Assembly (NCBI GenBank): GCA_019429045.1
Contig: JAHYJL010000006.1
Location: forward strand, 1 to 40,475
Length of the DNA stretch: 40,475 bases
DNA from: Bacteroidales bacterium
GTDB taxonomy: Bacteria > Bacteroidota > Bacteroidia > Bacteroidales > JAGOPY01
Direction: 5' to 3'
Both the position numbers and the translations under genes were made by a program. Below, piece after piece: positions 16,482-24,720 of the stretch. Under the pieces are notes generated by a model. It made no database searches, had not been told where the DNA came from, and saw only the letters and a program-made list of their open reading frames with translations. How positions within the stretch are numbered: the first letter of the stretch is position 1; each line of letters starts with the position of its first letter.

Positions 16482-17447
16482 ATGACCCATGAAACAGCCG
16501 GGGACGACCGGTGGCTGGTGATCGTGAACCCAAATGCCGGAAAGCAGAAGGGAGAAAAGGACTGGCCTGTTATTTCCACCCTCCTGACAGAAGCAGGATT
16601 TGAATATAAACATCTATTTACCAGTAGCCGGGGGCATGCCATGTCCCTTGCCGAAGAACATATCCGGGAAGGATTTCAGAAGATCATTGTTGTCGGTGGC
16701 GATGGCACCCTCAACGAGGTGGTCAACGGTATCTTTCGCCAGGACCGGTTTGACTCCACTGATATCACCCTGGGAATGATCATGGTCGGAACCGGAAATG
16801 ACTGGGGAAGGATGTATAACCTTAAGCATAAATACCAGAAAGCGGTGAAAATCCTGAAAAAGCAGCGACTGTTCATTCAGGATGCGGGGGTCGTGAAGTA
16901 TTATGACGGGACGAATGAAATGGAAAGATACTTCGTGAATATCGCCGGTCTTGGGTATGACGCGCTGATAGCGCAGATGACCAATAAAATGAAGGACAAA
17001 GGAAAAGGCGGCACGATGGCTTACCTGATAAACCTTTTAAAAGGATTGTTCAGGTATAACCACGCCTATCTTGAAGTAACGATCGACGGCTCGACTGTAT
17101 ACAAGGGAAAAGTCTTCAGCATGAGTGTCGGTATCTGCAAATACAATGGCGGTGGCATGATGCAACTGCCTTTCGCAATACCCGATGACGGACTGCTGGA
17201 TGTGACGATCTTTAAAAATGTCACCAAGATAAGGGTGGTCAGAAACCTGAATAAACTTTATTCAGGGACCTTCACTACACTGCCTTTTGTTCAGACCCAT
17301 ACAGGCCAGGTGGTTTCTATCACCTCCTCCACCCGGGAGCAGTCGAACCTGGAAACCGACGGAGAGTCGCTCGGACATTCCCCCTTTATTTTTTCCATCC
17401 TGCCTAAAAGTGTGAAGATCATTACGGGTAAGAATTGGAATATCTAA
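16482..17447 (+). CDS. Diacylglycerol/lipid kinase family protein (DagK/YegS-like)
   Basis: This 321-residue protein belongs to the DAGK_cat superfamily of lipid kinases. NPNAGKQKG lies at 16-24, the nucleotide-binding GGDGTLNEVVNG at 72-83 and GTGNDWGR at 103-110. The C-terminal lobe contains VGICKYNGGGMMQLPFAIPDDGLLDVTIF and SNLETDGE, typical of the family. It probably phosphorylates diacylglycerol or another membrane lipid at the cytoplasmic face, though the substrate is inferred. The ATG at 16482 is preferred over a frame extending into the upstream gene. Confidence 0.9.
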   Translation: MTHETAGDDRWLVIVNPNAGKQKGEKDWPVISTLLTEAGFEYKHLFTSSRGHAMSLAEEHIREGFQKIIVVGGDGTLNEVVNGIFRQDRFDSTDITLGMIMVGTGNDWGRMYNLKHKYQKAVKILKKQRLFIQDAGVVKYYDGTNEMERYFVNIAGLGYDALIAQMTNKMKDKGKGGTMAYLINLLKGLFRYNHAYLEVTIDGSTVYKGKVFSMSVGICKYNGGGMMQLPFAIPDDGLLDVTIFKNVTKIRVVRNLNKLYSGTFTTLPFVQTHTGQVVSITSSTREQSNLETDGESLGHSPFIFSILPKSVKIITGKNWNI

Positions 17448-17452
17448 CTTTG
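17445..17452 (+). promoter_or_regulatory. -7 box candidate for porZ
   Basis: TAACTTTG matches TAnnTTTG and overlaps the stop codon of the lipid-kinase gene (TAA at 17445-17447), 56 nt before the chosen porZ ATG. The -33 element is not convincing. Confidence 0.4.
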
Positions 17453-17508
17453 AGTAAAATAAATCGGGGAAAATGCAGTTATTTTCCTACAATACCACCA
17501 TTAGCATT

Positions 17509-19842
17509 ATGAATAAAATTACAATCATCCTAATTTTCCTGTTATCGGTCATTATTCAATACAGGGGCGTTTCCCAGGAAGTAGCCATCGGACAGTGGAG
17601 GGACCATCTGCCCTACGACTATGCCACACAGGTAGAAGAGTTCAAGACCGGAATCTATTGCGCCACCCCATATAGCATGTTTTATTATGACCGGGAGTAT
17701 AACAGCGTACACCGGCTCAGCAAGGTCAATGGTCTTTCTGACCTGGGTATTAGCGACATAAGCCTGAACCAGGAACTTTCCATTCTTGTGATCTCCTATT
17801 CCAATACAAATGTCGACCTGATCCTGCCGAATGACAACATCATTAACATCCCTGATATCAAGCGCAAGGAGATCCTGGGGAACAAGACCATCAACAGTAT
17901 TATGAATCATGGCAAATTTGCTTATCTATCCTGCGGGTTTGCCATCGTGGTGCTCAATCTGGAAAAAATGGAGGTGCGGGATACGTATTATATCGGTCCG
18001 GAAGGCAGCAGTATCAATGTGTTGAGCATGACTTACAATGACACGGCATTTTTTGCCGCTACTGAGAAGGGGATTTATTATGCTGATAAGAACGATCCTA
18101 ACCTGGCCTATTTTGCCAACTGGACTGAAATGACCGATATCCCCTATCCGGAAGGTTTTTATAGCCTGATATACTATTTCAACGGAAAGCTATTCATCAA
18201 TTACAGGCCCAGTGTTACAAACACTGATGAATTATATGTGCTGGAGAATGGGACATGGATTCTTTTTGAATCGGAAAGTAATACCCGGATAAACAGTATG
18301 CGTACCAGCGGTGATAAGATGGTTGTTTCATTCAGTTACTATGTAAGGATATACAATCCGGATCTGACCGAATATATTAAGATTTATACCTATGGTGACA
18401 GCACTCCTATTCCTTCTGATGCATTTATCGGCACGGATGGTAATTTCTGGATTGCAGACCAGAGTAAAGGGCTGGTTAAGTCGTGGGCGGGAGGCTTTGA
18501 AAGGCAGTTTATCAAGCCCAGCGGAGCCCCGACGGCCGATATTTTCGATATGGCAGTTCAGGAGGACAAGCTATACCTTGTTCCGGGCGGAATGACCGGC
18601 ACCTGGGGAAATACCTGGAGAAGCGCCAGGATGTACTCCTTCATCGAAGAGACCTGGAAGACTTATGACGCCTTTAATTCACCCGGTCTGGATACCCTGC
18701 GGGACTTTATTTCGGTCTTTGTTGACCCGTTAAACAGCGATCATGTTTTTGCCGGATCATGGAACAGGGGCATGGCGGAATACAAAGATCAGGCTTTCGT
18801 GCAGATCTATAATGCAGATAACAGCTCTATGATGCCGAATATTATTGAAGGATACCCGTCCGTCAAGGTCGGTGGGGGAGCCTTCGACTCCCAGAACAAC
18901 CTCTGGGTGACGAATTCAGGGGCAGAAAAGATCTTATCGGTGAAACGGCAAAATGGGGACTGGGAGGCTTTCGGCCTTGGTTCGGCTATGATCGGCATAG
19001 ATGTCAGGAAGATCATTGTCGATTCTTATGATCAGAAATGGATCCTGACCCGGACCACGCAATCGAACCCAAGCCAAATCCTGGTTTTCAACGAAAAGAA
19101 TCCTGCCGGCAACCAGGTACGTGGCCTGAGATCGGTCGCCGGGCTTGGAAACCTGCCGGGATCAAATGTTTACAGTATTGCACAGGACCTGGATGGATAT
19201 GTATGGGTGGGGACCGACCAGGGTGTGGCCGTTTTCTATTCCCCCCAGAATATGTTTACAGGGGATAATTACGATGCGCAGCGGATCCTGGTGAATATCG
19301 ACGGTTATGTCCAGTATTTACTGGAGACGGAAGCCGTCCGGGCAATTGTGATCGATGGCGCAAACCGCAAATGGATCGGTACGGAGAGGGCAGGGGTTTT
19401 CCTGCTGTCGAAGGATGGAACACAGCAGATCCATCATTTTACGGAGGATAACAGTCCGCTTTTTTCCAACAACATCACCAGCATGGCTATTAATGGAAAA
19501 ACGGGAGAGGTGTTTATTGGTACAGCGAAAGGATTGATCTCCTACAAAGGGACAGCCACTGTGGGGGGTGACACAAATACCGACGTGTACGCCTACCCTA
19601 ACCCTGTCAGGCCGGGCTATACCGGTACCATTGCCATCAACGGGCTGGTGAAAGATGCCATCGTGAAGATCACCGATATCAATGGGCGGCTGGTTTATGA
19701 GCCCCGTGTGGATGGGGGGCAGGCTACATGGAACGGTGCCGATTTCAATGGCCGCAGGGTGAATTCGGGTGTCTATCTCGTCTTCATTACCAATCGTGAC
19801 GGTAGCGAAAAAATGGTTACCAAGATATTGTTTTTAAACTAA
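17509..19842 (+). CDS. porZ: PorZ-like type IX secretion system surface protein
   Basis: PorZ is part of the attachment complex of the type IX secretion system and helps deliver A-LPS for anchoring cargo at the cell surface. The 777-residue protein has a signal peptide (MNKITIILIFLLSVIIQYRG) and the family opening EVAIGQWRDHLPYDYA. Many beta-propeller strands follow, with blades such as GIYCATPYSMFYYD, FFAATEKGIYYAD and GYVWVGTDQGVAVFY. A C-terminal type A sorting domain runs from VYAYPNPVRPGYTG to SEKMVTKILFLN, about the last 85 residues. Length matches the family. The ATG at 17509 is chosen because it begins a clean signal peptide; an ATG 12 codons upstream is also possible. recO follows, an arrangement I recall for porZ in related genomes. 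Confidence 0.9.
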   Translation: MNKITIILIFLLSVIIQYRGVSQEVAIGQWRDHLPYDYATQVEEFKTGIYCATPYSMFYYDREYNSVHRLSKVNGLSDLGISDISLNQELSILVISYSNTNVDLILPNDNIINIPDIKRKEILGNKTINSIMNHGKFAYLSCGFAIVVLNLEKMEVRDTYYIGPEGSSINVLSMTYNDTAFFAATEKGIYYADKNDPNLAYFANWTEMTDIPYPEGFYSLIYYFNGKLFINYRPSVTNTDELYVLENGTWILFESESNTRINSMRTSGDKMVVSFSYYVRIYNPDLTEYIKIYTYGDSTPIPSDAFIGTDGNFWIADQSKGLVKSWAGGFERQFIKPSGAPTADIFDMAVQEDKLYLVPGGMTGTWGNTWRSARMYSFIEETWKTYDAFNSPGLDTLRDFISVFVDPLNSDHVFAGSWNRGMAEYKDQAFVQIYNADNSSMMPNIIEGYPSVKVGGGAFDSQNNLWVTNSGAEKILSVKRQNGDWEAFGLGSAMIGIDVRKIIVDSYDQKWILTRTTQSNPSQILVFNEKNPAGNQVRGLRSVAGLGNLPGSNVYSIAQDLDGYVWVGTDQGVAVFYSPQNMFTGDNYDAQRILVNIDGYVQYLLETEAVRAIVIDGANRKWIGTERAGVFLLSKDGTQQIHHFTEDNSPLFSNNITSMAINGKTGEVFIGTAKGLISYKGTATVGGDTNTDVYAYPNPVRPGYTGTIAINGLVKDAIVKITDINGRLVYEPRVDGGQATWNGADFNGRRVNSGVYLVFITNRDGSEKMVTKILFLN

Positions 19843-19893
19843 TTACGGCTATCAAGCCGTCACAGGGCCGCTTGAAGCCATTGGCCGATTCCT

Positions 19894-20622
19894 ATGTATC
19901 TCTCAACCCGTGGCATTGTTTTCCGGCAAACCAAATATTCTGACACCAGCCTTGTCGTCAGTATTTTTACGGAGCAACTGGGACTCCGTCCCTATATTGT
20001 CAAAGGGGCGCGCGGACCGAAAGCAAAAACAAAAGCTGTCCTTTTTCAGCCGCTTACATTGCTGAATATGGTGGTTGACCAGCAGGACAGACGTAACCTG
20101 AATTACATCCGCGAAGCAAACCTGGCTTATCATTATCAAACCATCCATAAAGAAATCCGAAAATCTTCCATACTTCTTTTCCTTAATGAATTGCTGACAA
20201 AATCAATTCAGGAAGAATCGGTTAACCCGGAAATGTTCCGGTATATATATGAACACCTGGTTTTGCTGGACAACACACCTGACATCCCGGGCCATTACCA
20301 CCTGGCATTCGCGCTCCACCTGACGCGGTTCCTGGGTTTTTTCCCGCAAGGCAACTATCTTGGTGATAGAAGCGTTTTTGACCTCGAAGAAGGCAGCTTC
20401 GTAACCGGAATCCCGCTGCACGATCAGTATATTTCCGGGAATAACTGTTTGTATTTCAATGAGTTGATTCAGATAGCCCCCAGTGATTTCTCCGGTATGA
20501 TTATCCCTTCTTCTGCCAGAAATGATTTACTTGCGAAAATTATCCGTTACTACCAACTTCACCTGCCGCTACAGGGGGAGTTCAAATCCCCGGCCATCTT
20601 ACATGAAGTGTTGCAGAAATAG
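19894..20622 (+). CDS. recO: DNA repair protein RecO
   Basis: This 242-residue protein mediates RecA loading with RecR and RecF. The N-terminal OB-fold region shows STRGIVFRQTKYSDTSLVVSIFTEQLGLRPYIVKGARGPKAKTK, the typical RecO opening. A helical domain follows (…LNELLTKSIQEESVNPEMFRYIYEHLVLLD…HLTRFLGFFPQGNY). The Cys4 zinc site found in some RecO proteins is absent. It starts 51 nt after porZ. A short hairpin, ACGGCT/AGCCGT, lies in the gap (19845-19860). Confidence 0.92.
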   Translation: MYLSTRGIVFRQTKYSDTSLVVSIFTEQLGLRPYIVKGARGPKAKTKAVLFQPLTLLNMVVDQQDRRNLNYIREANLAYHYQTIHKEIRKSSILLFLNELLTKSIQEESVNPEMFRYIYEHLVLLDNTPDIPGHYHLAFALHLTRFLGFFPQGNYLGDRSVFDLEEGSFVTGIPLHDQYISGNNCLYFNELIQIAPSDFSGMIIPSSARNDLLAKIIRYYQLHLPLQGEFKSPAILHEVLQK

Positions 20623-20640
20623 GAGATTGCATTATCTTTA
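20611..20640 (+). promoter_or_regulatory. Bacteroidota-type promoter upstream of the YfhO-like gene
   Basis: TTG at 20611-20613 and TATCTTTA at 20633-20640 (one mismatch to TAnnTTTG) are separated by 19 nt, the usual spacing. Predicted transcription starts near 20646, about 33 nt before the ATG at 20679. The -33 part lies inside the end of recO. Confidence 0.55.
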
Positions 20641-20678
20641 ACCCGCCGTTTATTCAATCGTAAAACTGGGCTGGCGGT

Positions 20679-22847
20679 ATGAAAATCGACAAAATCTACA
20701 TCTATTATTTCTTCCTTTTCCTGACGGCCTTTGCCGCTTTGCTGCCGCTGATCCTGTTATGGCACCCGCTGAAATATGATGCCATCGACCAGGCCTATCC
20801 CTGGAAATACCTGATCGGGGAATGCCTGCAGGAGGGGATCCTTCCATTGTGGAATCCATATCAGCTTTTAGGCTCACCAATGCATGCCGATCCGCAAAGT
20901 TCAGCCTGGTATCCGGTAACCTGGTTTTTCGGGTATTTCTTCGGATATGATATCCGCATCCTCTCGGTCGATTTCTTCCTGCATATTTTCCTGGCCGGCA
21001 TGGGGATGTTTTACCTGGCAAAACAGCTGGATTTCCGTCATGAATCTGCCTTTTTCATGGCCGTATCCTACATGCTGTGTGGTTTTTTTATTGGCAACGC
21101 CCAGCATTTCATGTGGGTCATCAGCGGCACCTGGATACCTTTTATCATCGGGGCATTTATCGCTTTGCGAAAATCCCCCTCGCTGAATGCCGCGATCACA
21201 CTGGGCCTGGCTTTCTTCATGATCATGACGGGCGGTTATCCGGCATTTATCTTCCTGCTGTTGTATTTGCTGGTGGCCGTGTTCATCCTGTTTGTCGTTG
21301 AATTTTGGCGCAGGCATGACAGCGCAGTGCTTTACCGCTACCTGAAGTATCTTGCTGCAGCCATGATTTTTACGATCCTCGCTGGAGCGGTGGTCATTAT
21401 TTCGGTCTATTTCCTGCAGGGAGAGATGACGCGAAGCGACGGGGTTACCCTCCGTCAGGCGCTGTTCGGGGCCTTTACAACGGAAAGCCTTATCTCCCTT
21501 GTGCTGCCGTTTGCTGTCATACGCAATATGGACTATTATGGCACCGATCTTTCGATGTCGAATGGCTATTTTGGACTGGTTACCCTGGTATTTTTCCTGG
21601 CTGCCCTGATGATTCGCCGAACGAAACTGGTGAATCTTTTCCTGCTGTGGGGATTATTCTGCCTGGCAGCGGCTGTCGGCAGCGCTTTGCCGGTCCGGGA
21701 ATTTCTCTATCATCATATACCGCTCATGAATTATTTCCGGTTCCCGGCGCTTTTCCGGGTCTTTTTCATCGTGAGCTTTATCATTACTGCCGGTTTTGCA
21801 TTCAATGAATGGATCAACGGGAACAGCAAGATGACATGGAGGCTCAGGGCGGCCCTGGTCATCGTCATGGGGATCACGGCCGGCCTGGTGATCTATCGCC
21901 TGATCGCCGGTACTCCCGGCATGAAGGATTTCATCCGCGGGGAGCTCTTTATTTTCTCCGAAAGATCGACCATAGCCCAGCACATGCTTTTCCAGGGGCT
22001 TATCCAACTGATCATCTTACTTATCTTAGCCTGGCTGATTATCGCCTGGAAACGACTCCGGCATGGCATGATCTTCCTGCTGGCCCTTGTCAGCTTCGAC
22101 CTGGCGCTGGCGGCCGGCCTGAACGGGCCGTATACGGTCTGGTCCCATATTTTCCGGTCGAAAGAAGTGCATGCGCATGCACTGACCTTTCCAAAGGGCT
22201 TTACCGTTCCGGATGACACGCCTGTCATCCGTAACAGGGACAGCGGCGGACTGGTATTCCAGACACTCTGGAGAAACCTCAACATTTTTCACAAGCAGGT
22301 CTCCTTGCAGGGTTATAACCCGCTGCATCTCAAAGGTTTTGAAGTGATGGCAGATGATCATCCCGAGCTCTTTGCCACCATCCTGCGAAATCCGCTGGTT
22401 TACCTGGCCGGCACCCTCAGCCCGCTCGATTCGCTCGGCTTTCACGAAGAAACGGACGATTATGATCCTTCCCGCATTTATCTTAACATGGATGATTATG
22501 TTGATTTTCAGGGCCGTCAACCTGGCCTCCATCCCGGAGATACAGTATATGTCACTGGTTTTTCCCCCGTGAAGATCACGGCCAGGAGTGTAACAGCAGG
22601 TGATGCATTGATTAATTTGCTGCAGAATAACTATTACGGATGGAAAGTTCTTATTGACGGCCAGCGGACAAGGGTATTTACCGGGAACATGAGTTTCATC
22701 TCGGCATTTCTGCCGGCAGGTGAACATGAAGTGGTCTTTTTGTATGACCCGAAAGGGGTGAAAGTGGGTTTTTGGGTGTCCCTTGTAGCTTTAACCATTG
22801 GCCTGATGTTCCTCTACGCCAAGGGTTTCATAAAGACACGCCCTTAG
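20679..22847 (+). CDS. YfhO-family polytopic membrane protein
   Basis: This 722-residue protein has about 12 hydrophobic helices and a C-terminal soluble beta domain at about 540-690. The first loop (DAIDQAYPWKYLIGECLQEGILPLWNPYQLLGSPMHADPQSSAWYP) carries the acidic and Pro-rich signature of the YfhO/GT-C-like group. The C-terminal NNYYGWKVLIDGQ…FISAFLPAGEHEVVFLYDP is typical of YfhO. In Bacillus YfhO is linked to glycosylation of teichoic acid; here a glycosyltransferase-C role on a lipid-linked sugar is inferred. The last 57 nt overlap the convergent lipB gene. Confidence 0.82.
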   Translation: MKIDKIYIYYFFLFLTAFAALLPLILLWHPLKYDAIDQAYPWKYLIGECLQEGILPLWNPYQLLGSPMHADPQSSAWYPVTWFFGYFFGYDIRILSVDFFLHIFLAGMGMFYLAKQLDFRHESAFFMAVSYMLCGFFIGNAQHFMWVISGTWIPFIIGAFIALRKSPSLNAAITLGLAFFMIMTGGYPAFIFLLLYLLVAVFILFVVEFWRRHDSAVLYRYLKYLAAAMIFTILAGAVVIISVYFLQGEMTRSDGVTLRQALFGAFTTESLISLVLPFAVIRNMDYYGTDLSMSNGYFGLVTLVFFLAALMIRRTKLVNLFLLWGLFCLAAAVGSALPVREFLYHHIPLMNYFRFPALFRVFFIVSFIITAGFAFNEWINGNSKMTWRLRAALVIVMGITAGLVIYRLIAGTPGMKDFIRGELFIFSERSTIAQHMLFQGLIQLIILLILAWLIIAWKRLRHGMIFLLALVSFDLALAAGLNGPYTVWSHIFRSKEVHAHALTFPKGFTVPDDTPVIRNRDSGGLVFQTLWRNLNIFHKQVSLQGYNPLHLKGFEVMADDHPELFATILRNPLVYLAGTLSPLDSLGFHEETDDYDPSRIYLNMDDYVDFQGRQPGLHPGDTVYVTGFSPVKITARSVTAGDALINLLQNNYYGWKVLIDGQRTRVFTGNMSFISAFLPAGEHEVVFLYDPKGVKVGFWVSLVALTIGLMFLYAKGFIKTRP

Positions 22848-23495
22848 CAATAATTTCACCTTTTCCATATCCTGTTCCCCTTCCAGTTCTTTAGCCATCG
22901 AGGTGACCCCCTTGTCTACAAACCCACAGGGGTGGATAAACCGGTAATACGACAGGTCGGTATTGACATTGAAAGCAAAACCGTGCATGGTTATAAAACG
23001 GCTGGCTCTGACACCGATAGCGCAGATTTTCCTGGCCGACGAGGGTGAATCGGGATCGAGCCAGACGCCGGTGGCTCCCGGGAGCCTGCCGGCGGTAATG
23101 CCATAGATTTTCAGCAAACGGATCACGGCCTCCTCCAGCATCTCAATGTAGGTTTTTATGCCGAGTTTCAGTTGTTCCAGGTCCACGATCGGGTACCCGA
23201 CGATCTGTCCCGGCCCATGGAAGGTGATATCGCCACCCCGGTTGATCCGGTAGAACGCTATCCCGCGCTTCGCCAGCCCCGGTTCGTCGATCAGCAGGTT
23301 CCCGGTTGAACCGCTTTTACCCAGGGTGAAAACCGGCGGATGCTCGCAAAACACCAGGTGTCCCGGGAATGCCGCAACGCCGGCCAGCTTCTGCCGCATC
23401 AGCTCTGCAAAAAGCTTTTCCTGGTAGTCCCAGGTTTCTTTATATGGAACCAATTGCAGGTCGTGGAAAATTATATCAGGTTTTGAAAGGGACAT
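22791..23495 (-). CDS. lipB: Octanoyltransferase LipB
   Basis: LipB transfers the octanoyl group from acyl carrier protein to lipoyl domains, the first step of lipoate synthesis. The 234-residue protein shows RGGDITFHGPGQIVGYPI (86-103), Lys156 in ARKICAIGVRASRFITMHGFAFNV and catalytic Cys190 in FIHPCGFVDKGVTSM. The ATG at 23495 lies inside an 11-bp repeat unit (TAATGTCC on the coding strand), so the start codon and second codon are repeat-derived. The 3' end overlaps the convergent YfhO-like gene by 57 nt. lipA lies just upstream on the same strand. Confidence 0.95.
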   Translation of the reverse strand: MSLSKPDIIFHDLQLVPYKETWDYQEKLFAELMRQKLAGVAAFPGHLVFCEHPPVFTLGKSGSTGNLLIDEPGLAKRGIAFYRINRGGDITFHGPGQIVGYPIVDLEQLKLGIKTYIEMLEEAVIRLLKIYGITAGRLPGATGVWLDPDSPSSARKICAIGVRASRFITMHGFAFNVNTDLSYYRFIHPCGFVDKGVTSMAKELEGEQDMEKVKLLLRACLYETLGVEEHQANG

Positions 23496-23573
23496 TAGCT
23501 CACTTCGTTCGCGACATTATGTAGACATTAGGTGGACATTAGCTCGCTGCGCTCGCGACATTAGGTGGACATA
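23491..23573. repeat. 11-bp repeat array D
   Basis: Units of GGTGGACATTA (plus strand) are interrupted by two GC-rich blocks, GCTCACTTCGTTCGCGAC (23497-23514) and GCTCGCTGCGCTCGCGAC (23542-23559). The second is identical to the block in array B and, in reverse complement, array C. The array lies between lipB and lipA, and its left end contains the lipB start codon. Confidence 0.9.
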
Positions 23574-23673
23574 AAGGAATTTTAAATTTTAAGTTTTGAA
23601 TTTTAAATTTGTTTGTAATTTGGAATTTGGAATTTGGAATTTGTTTGGAATTTGTTGCTTGGAATTTGGAATT
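23574..23673. repeat. GGAATTT heptamer-rich AT segment
   Basis: After array D comes a run of AATTTTAAATTTT-type sequence and then GGAATTT units, three in direct tandem near 23622-23642 and further copies to 23675, separated by TTGTTTG and TTGCTT. It lies immediately after the lipA stop codon as lipA is read. Confidence 0.75.
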
Positions 23674-24528
23674 TCACAGAATGTGCTTCTCTGCATGGTA
23701 CGACGACCTCACGAGGGGGCCGCTTTCGACATGCCGGAAGCCTTTTTCGATTCCAATTTTCCGGTATTTTTCAAATAGCTCCGGGGTGATGTATTCCTGC
23801 ACGGGCAGGTGCCTGGTTGTGGGTTGAAGGTACTGGCCTATCGTCATGACTTCACAACCGACCGACCGCAGGTCGTCCATCACTTCGATCACTTCTGTTT
23901 CCGTTTCGCCCAGGCCGAGCATGATTCCCGATTTCGACCGGATACCCGATTGGGCTATCCATCCGATCACCTCCAGGCTGCGTGCATAAATGGCGGCCGA
24001 CCTGACCTGCGGGGTGAGACGCCTTACCGTTTCCAGGTTGTGGGAGATCACTTCCGGCCTGGCATCGATCACCTGCTGAAGGAGCTCTTTCCTGCCCCTG
24101 AAATCGGGAACAAGGGTTTCGATTGTAGTGCCCGGGCTTATCTCCCTGATGGACCGTATGGTGGCCGCCCAGATGGCCGCCCCACCATCCTCCAGGTCGT
24201 CGCGGTCGACGCTGGTGAGCACGCAGTGTTTCAGTTTCATCAGCCGGACCGATTCCGCCACCCGGCCCGGCTCGCTCCAGTCGACCGCTTGCGGGCGTCC
24301 TGTGGCCACCGCGCAGAATTTGCACGACCGGGTGCAGATGTTGCCCAGGATCATGAACGTCGCCGTGCCCCGCCCCCAGCAATCTTCCTTGTTCGGGCAC
24401 TGCCCCGAGGTGCAGATCGTATGCAGCCGGTTGCGGTCGATCACCTCCCGAACACCGATGTATTCCTTCCCCTTCGGCACCTTGATCTTCAGCCAGTCAG
24501 GCTTCCTCCGCTTTTTAGTTTCCTCCAT
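23674..24528 (-). CDS. lipA: Lipoyl synthase LipA
   Basis: This 284-residue radical SAM enzyme inserts two sulfurs into the octanoyl chain on lipoyl domains. The auxiliary-cluster cysteines are C39, C44 and C50 ([12 protein letters not shown]), the radical-SAM cysteines are C65, C69 and C72 (CTRSCKFC), and the C-terminal RSSY at 274-277 ligates the auxiliary cluster. It also has [15 protein letters not shown]. All key residues are present. It lies upstream of lipB on the same strand, but about 180 nt of repeats separate them, and it has its own promoter. Confidence 0.97.
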   Translation of the reverse strand: MEETKKRRKPDWLKIKVPKGKEYIGVREVIDRNRLHTICTSGQCPNKEDCWGRGTATFMILGNICTRSCKFCAVATGRPQAVDWSEPGRVAESVRLMKLKHCVLTSVDRDDLEDGGAAIWAATIRSIREISPGTTIETLVPDFRGRKELLQQVIDARPEVISHNLETVRRLTPQVRSAAIYARSLEVIGWIAQSGIRSKSGIMLGLGETETEVIEVMDDLRSVGCEVMTIGQYLQPTTRHLPVQEYITPELFEKYRKIGIEKGFRHVESGPLVRSSYHAEKHIL

Positions 24529-24547
24529 TATTTCGATAATAATCCTG

Positions 24548-24578
24548 CAAAAATAGACACAATTGTTCTATGGCTCAA
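24548..24578 (-). promoter_or_regulatory. Bacteroidota-type promoter of lipA
   Basis: On the minus strand TTG (24578-24576) and TATTTTTG (24555-24548) are 20 nt apart, matching the TTG-N19-21-TAnnTTTG pattern. The start of transcription would be near 24541, about 13 nt before the lipA ATG. Confidence 0.6.
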
Positions 24579-24634
24579 TTGTTCAATTGTTATTACTTCG
24601 GATAATCACCTGTTCATATTCTTATATTTTCCTT

Positions 24635-24642
24635 TACTTTTG
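24635..24642 (+). promoter_or_regulatory. -7 box candidate for lysS
   Basis: TACTTTTG matches TAnnTTTG, 78 nt before the lysS ATG. The -33 position has only TGTTC. Confidence 0.4.
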
Positions 24643-24667
24643 GTTTTTCAATGAAAAAATCGGACAA

Positions 24668-24716
24668 CAACACCTCAACACCTCAACACTTTAAAACCTC
24701 AACACCTTAACACTTA
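24668..24716. repeat. CACCTCAA-type short repeats in the lysS leader
   Basis: The leader holds AACACCTC AACACCTC AACACTTTAAAACCTC AACACCTTAACACTTAA, an imperfect 8-bp tandem repeat ending 4 nt before the lysS ATG. It replaces any recognisable Shine-Dalgarno sequence. Confidence 0.75.
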
Positions 24717-24720
24717 AGCT

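Noticed and set aside
23809-24654. Plus-strand frame opposite lipA
   Set aside because: Antisense to lipA, which has all cluster-binding cysteines.
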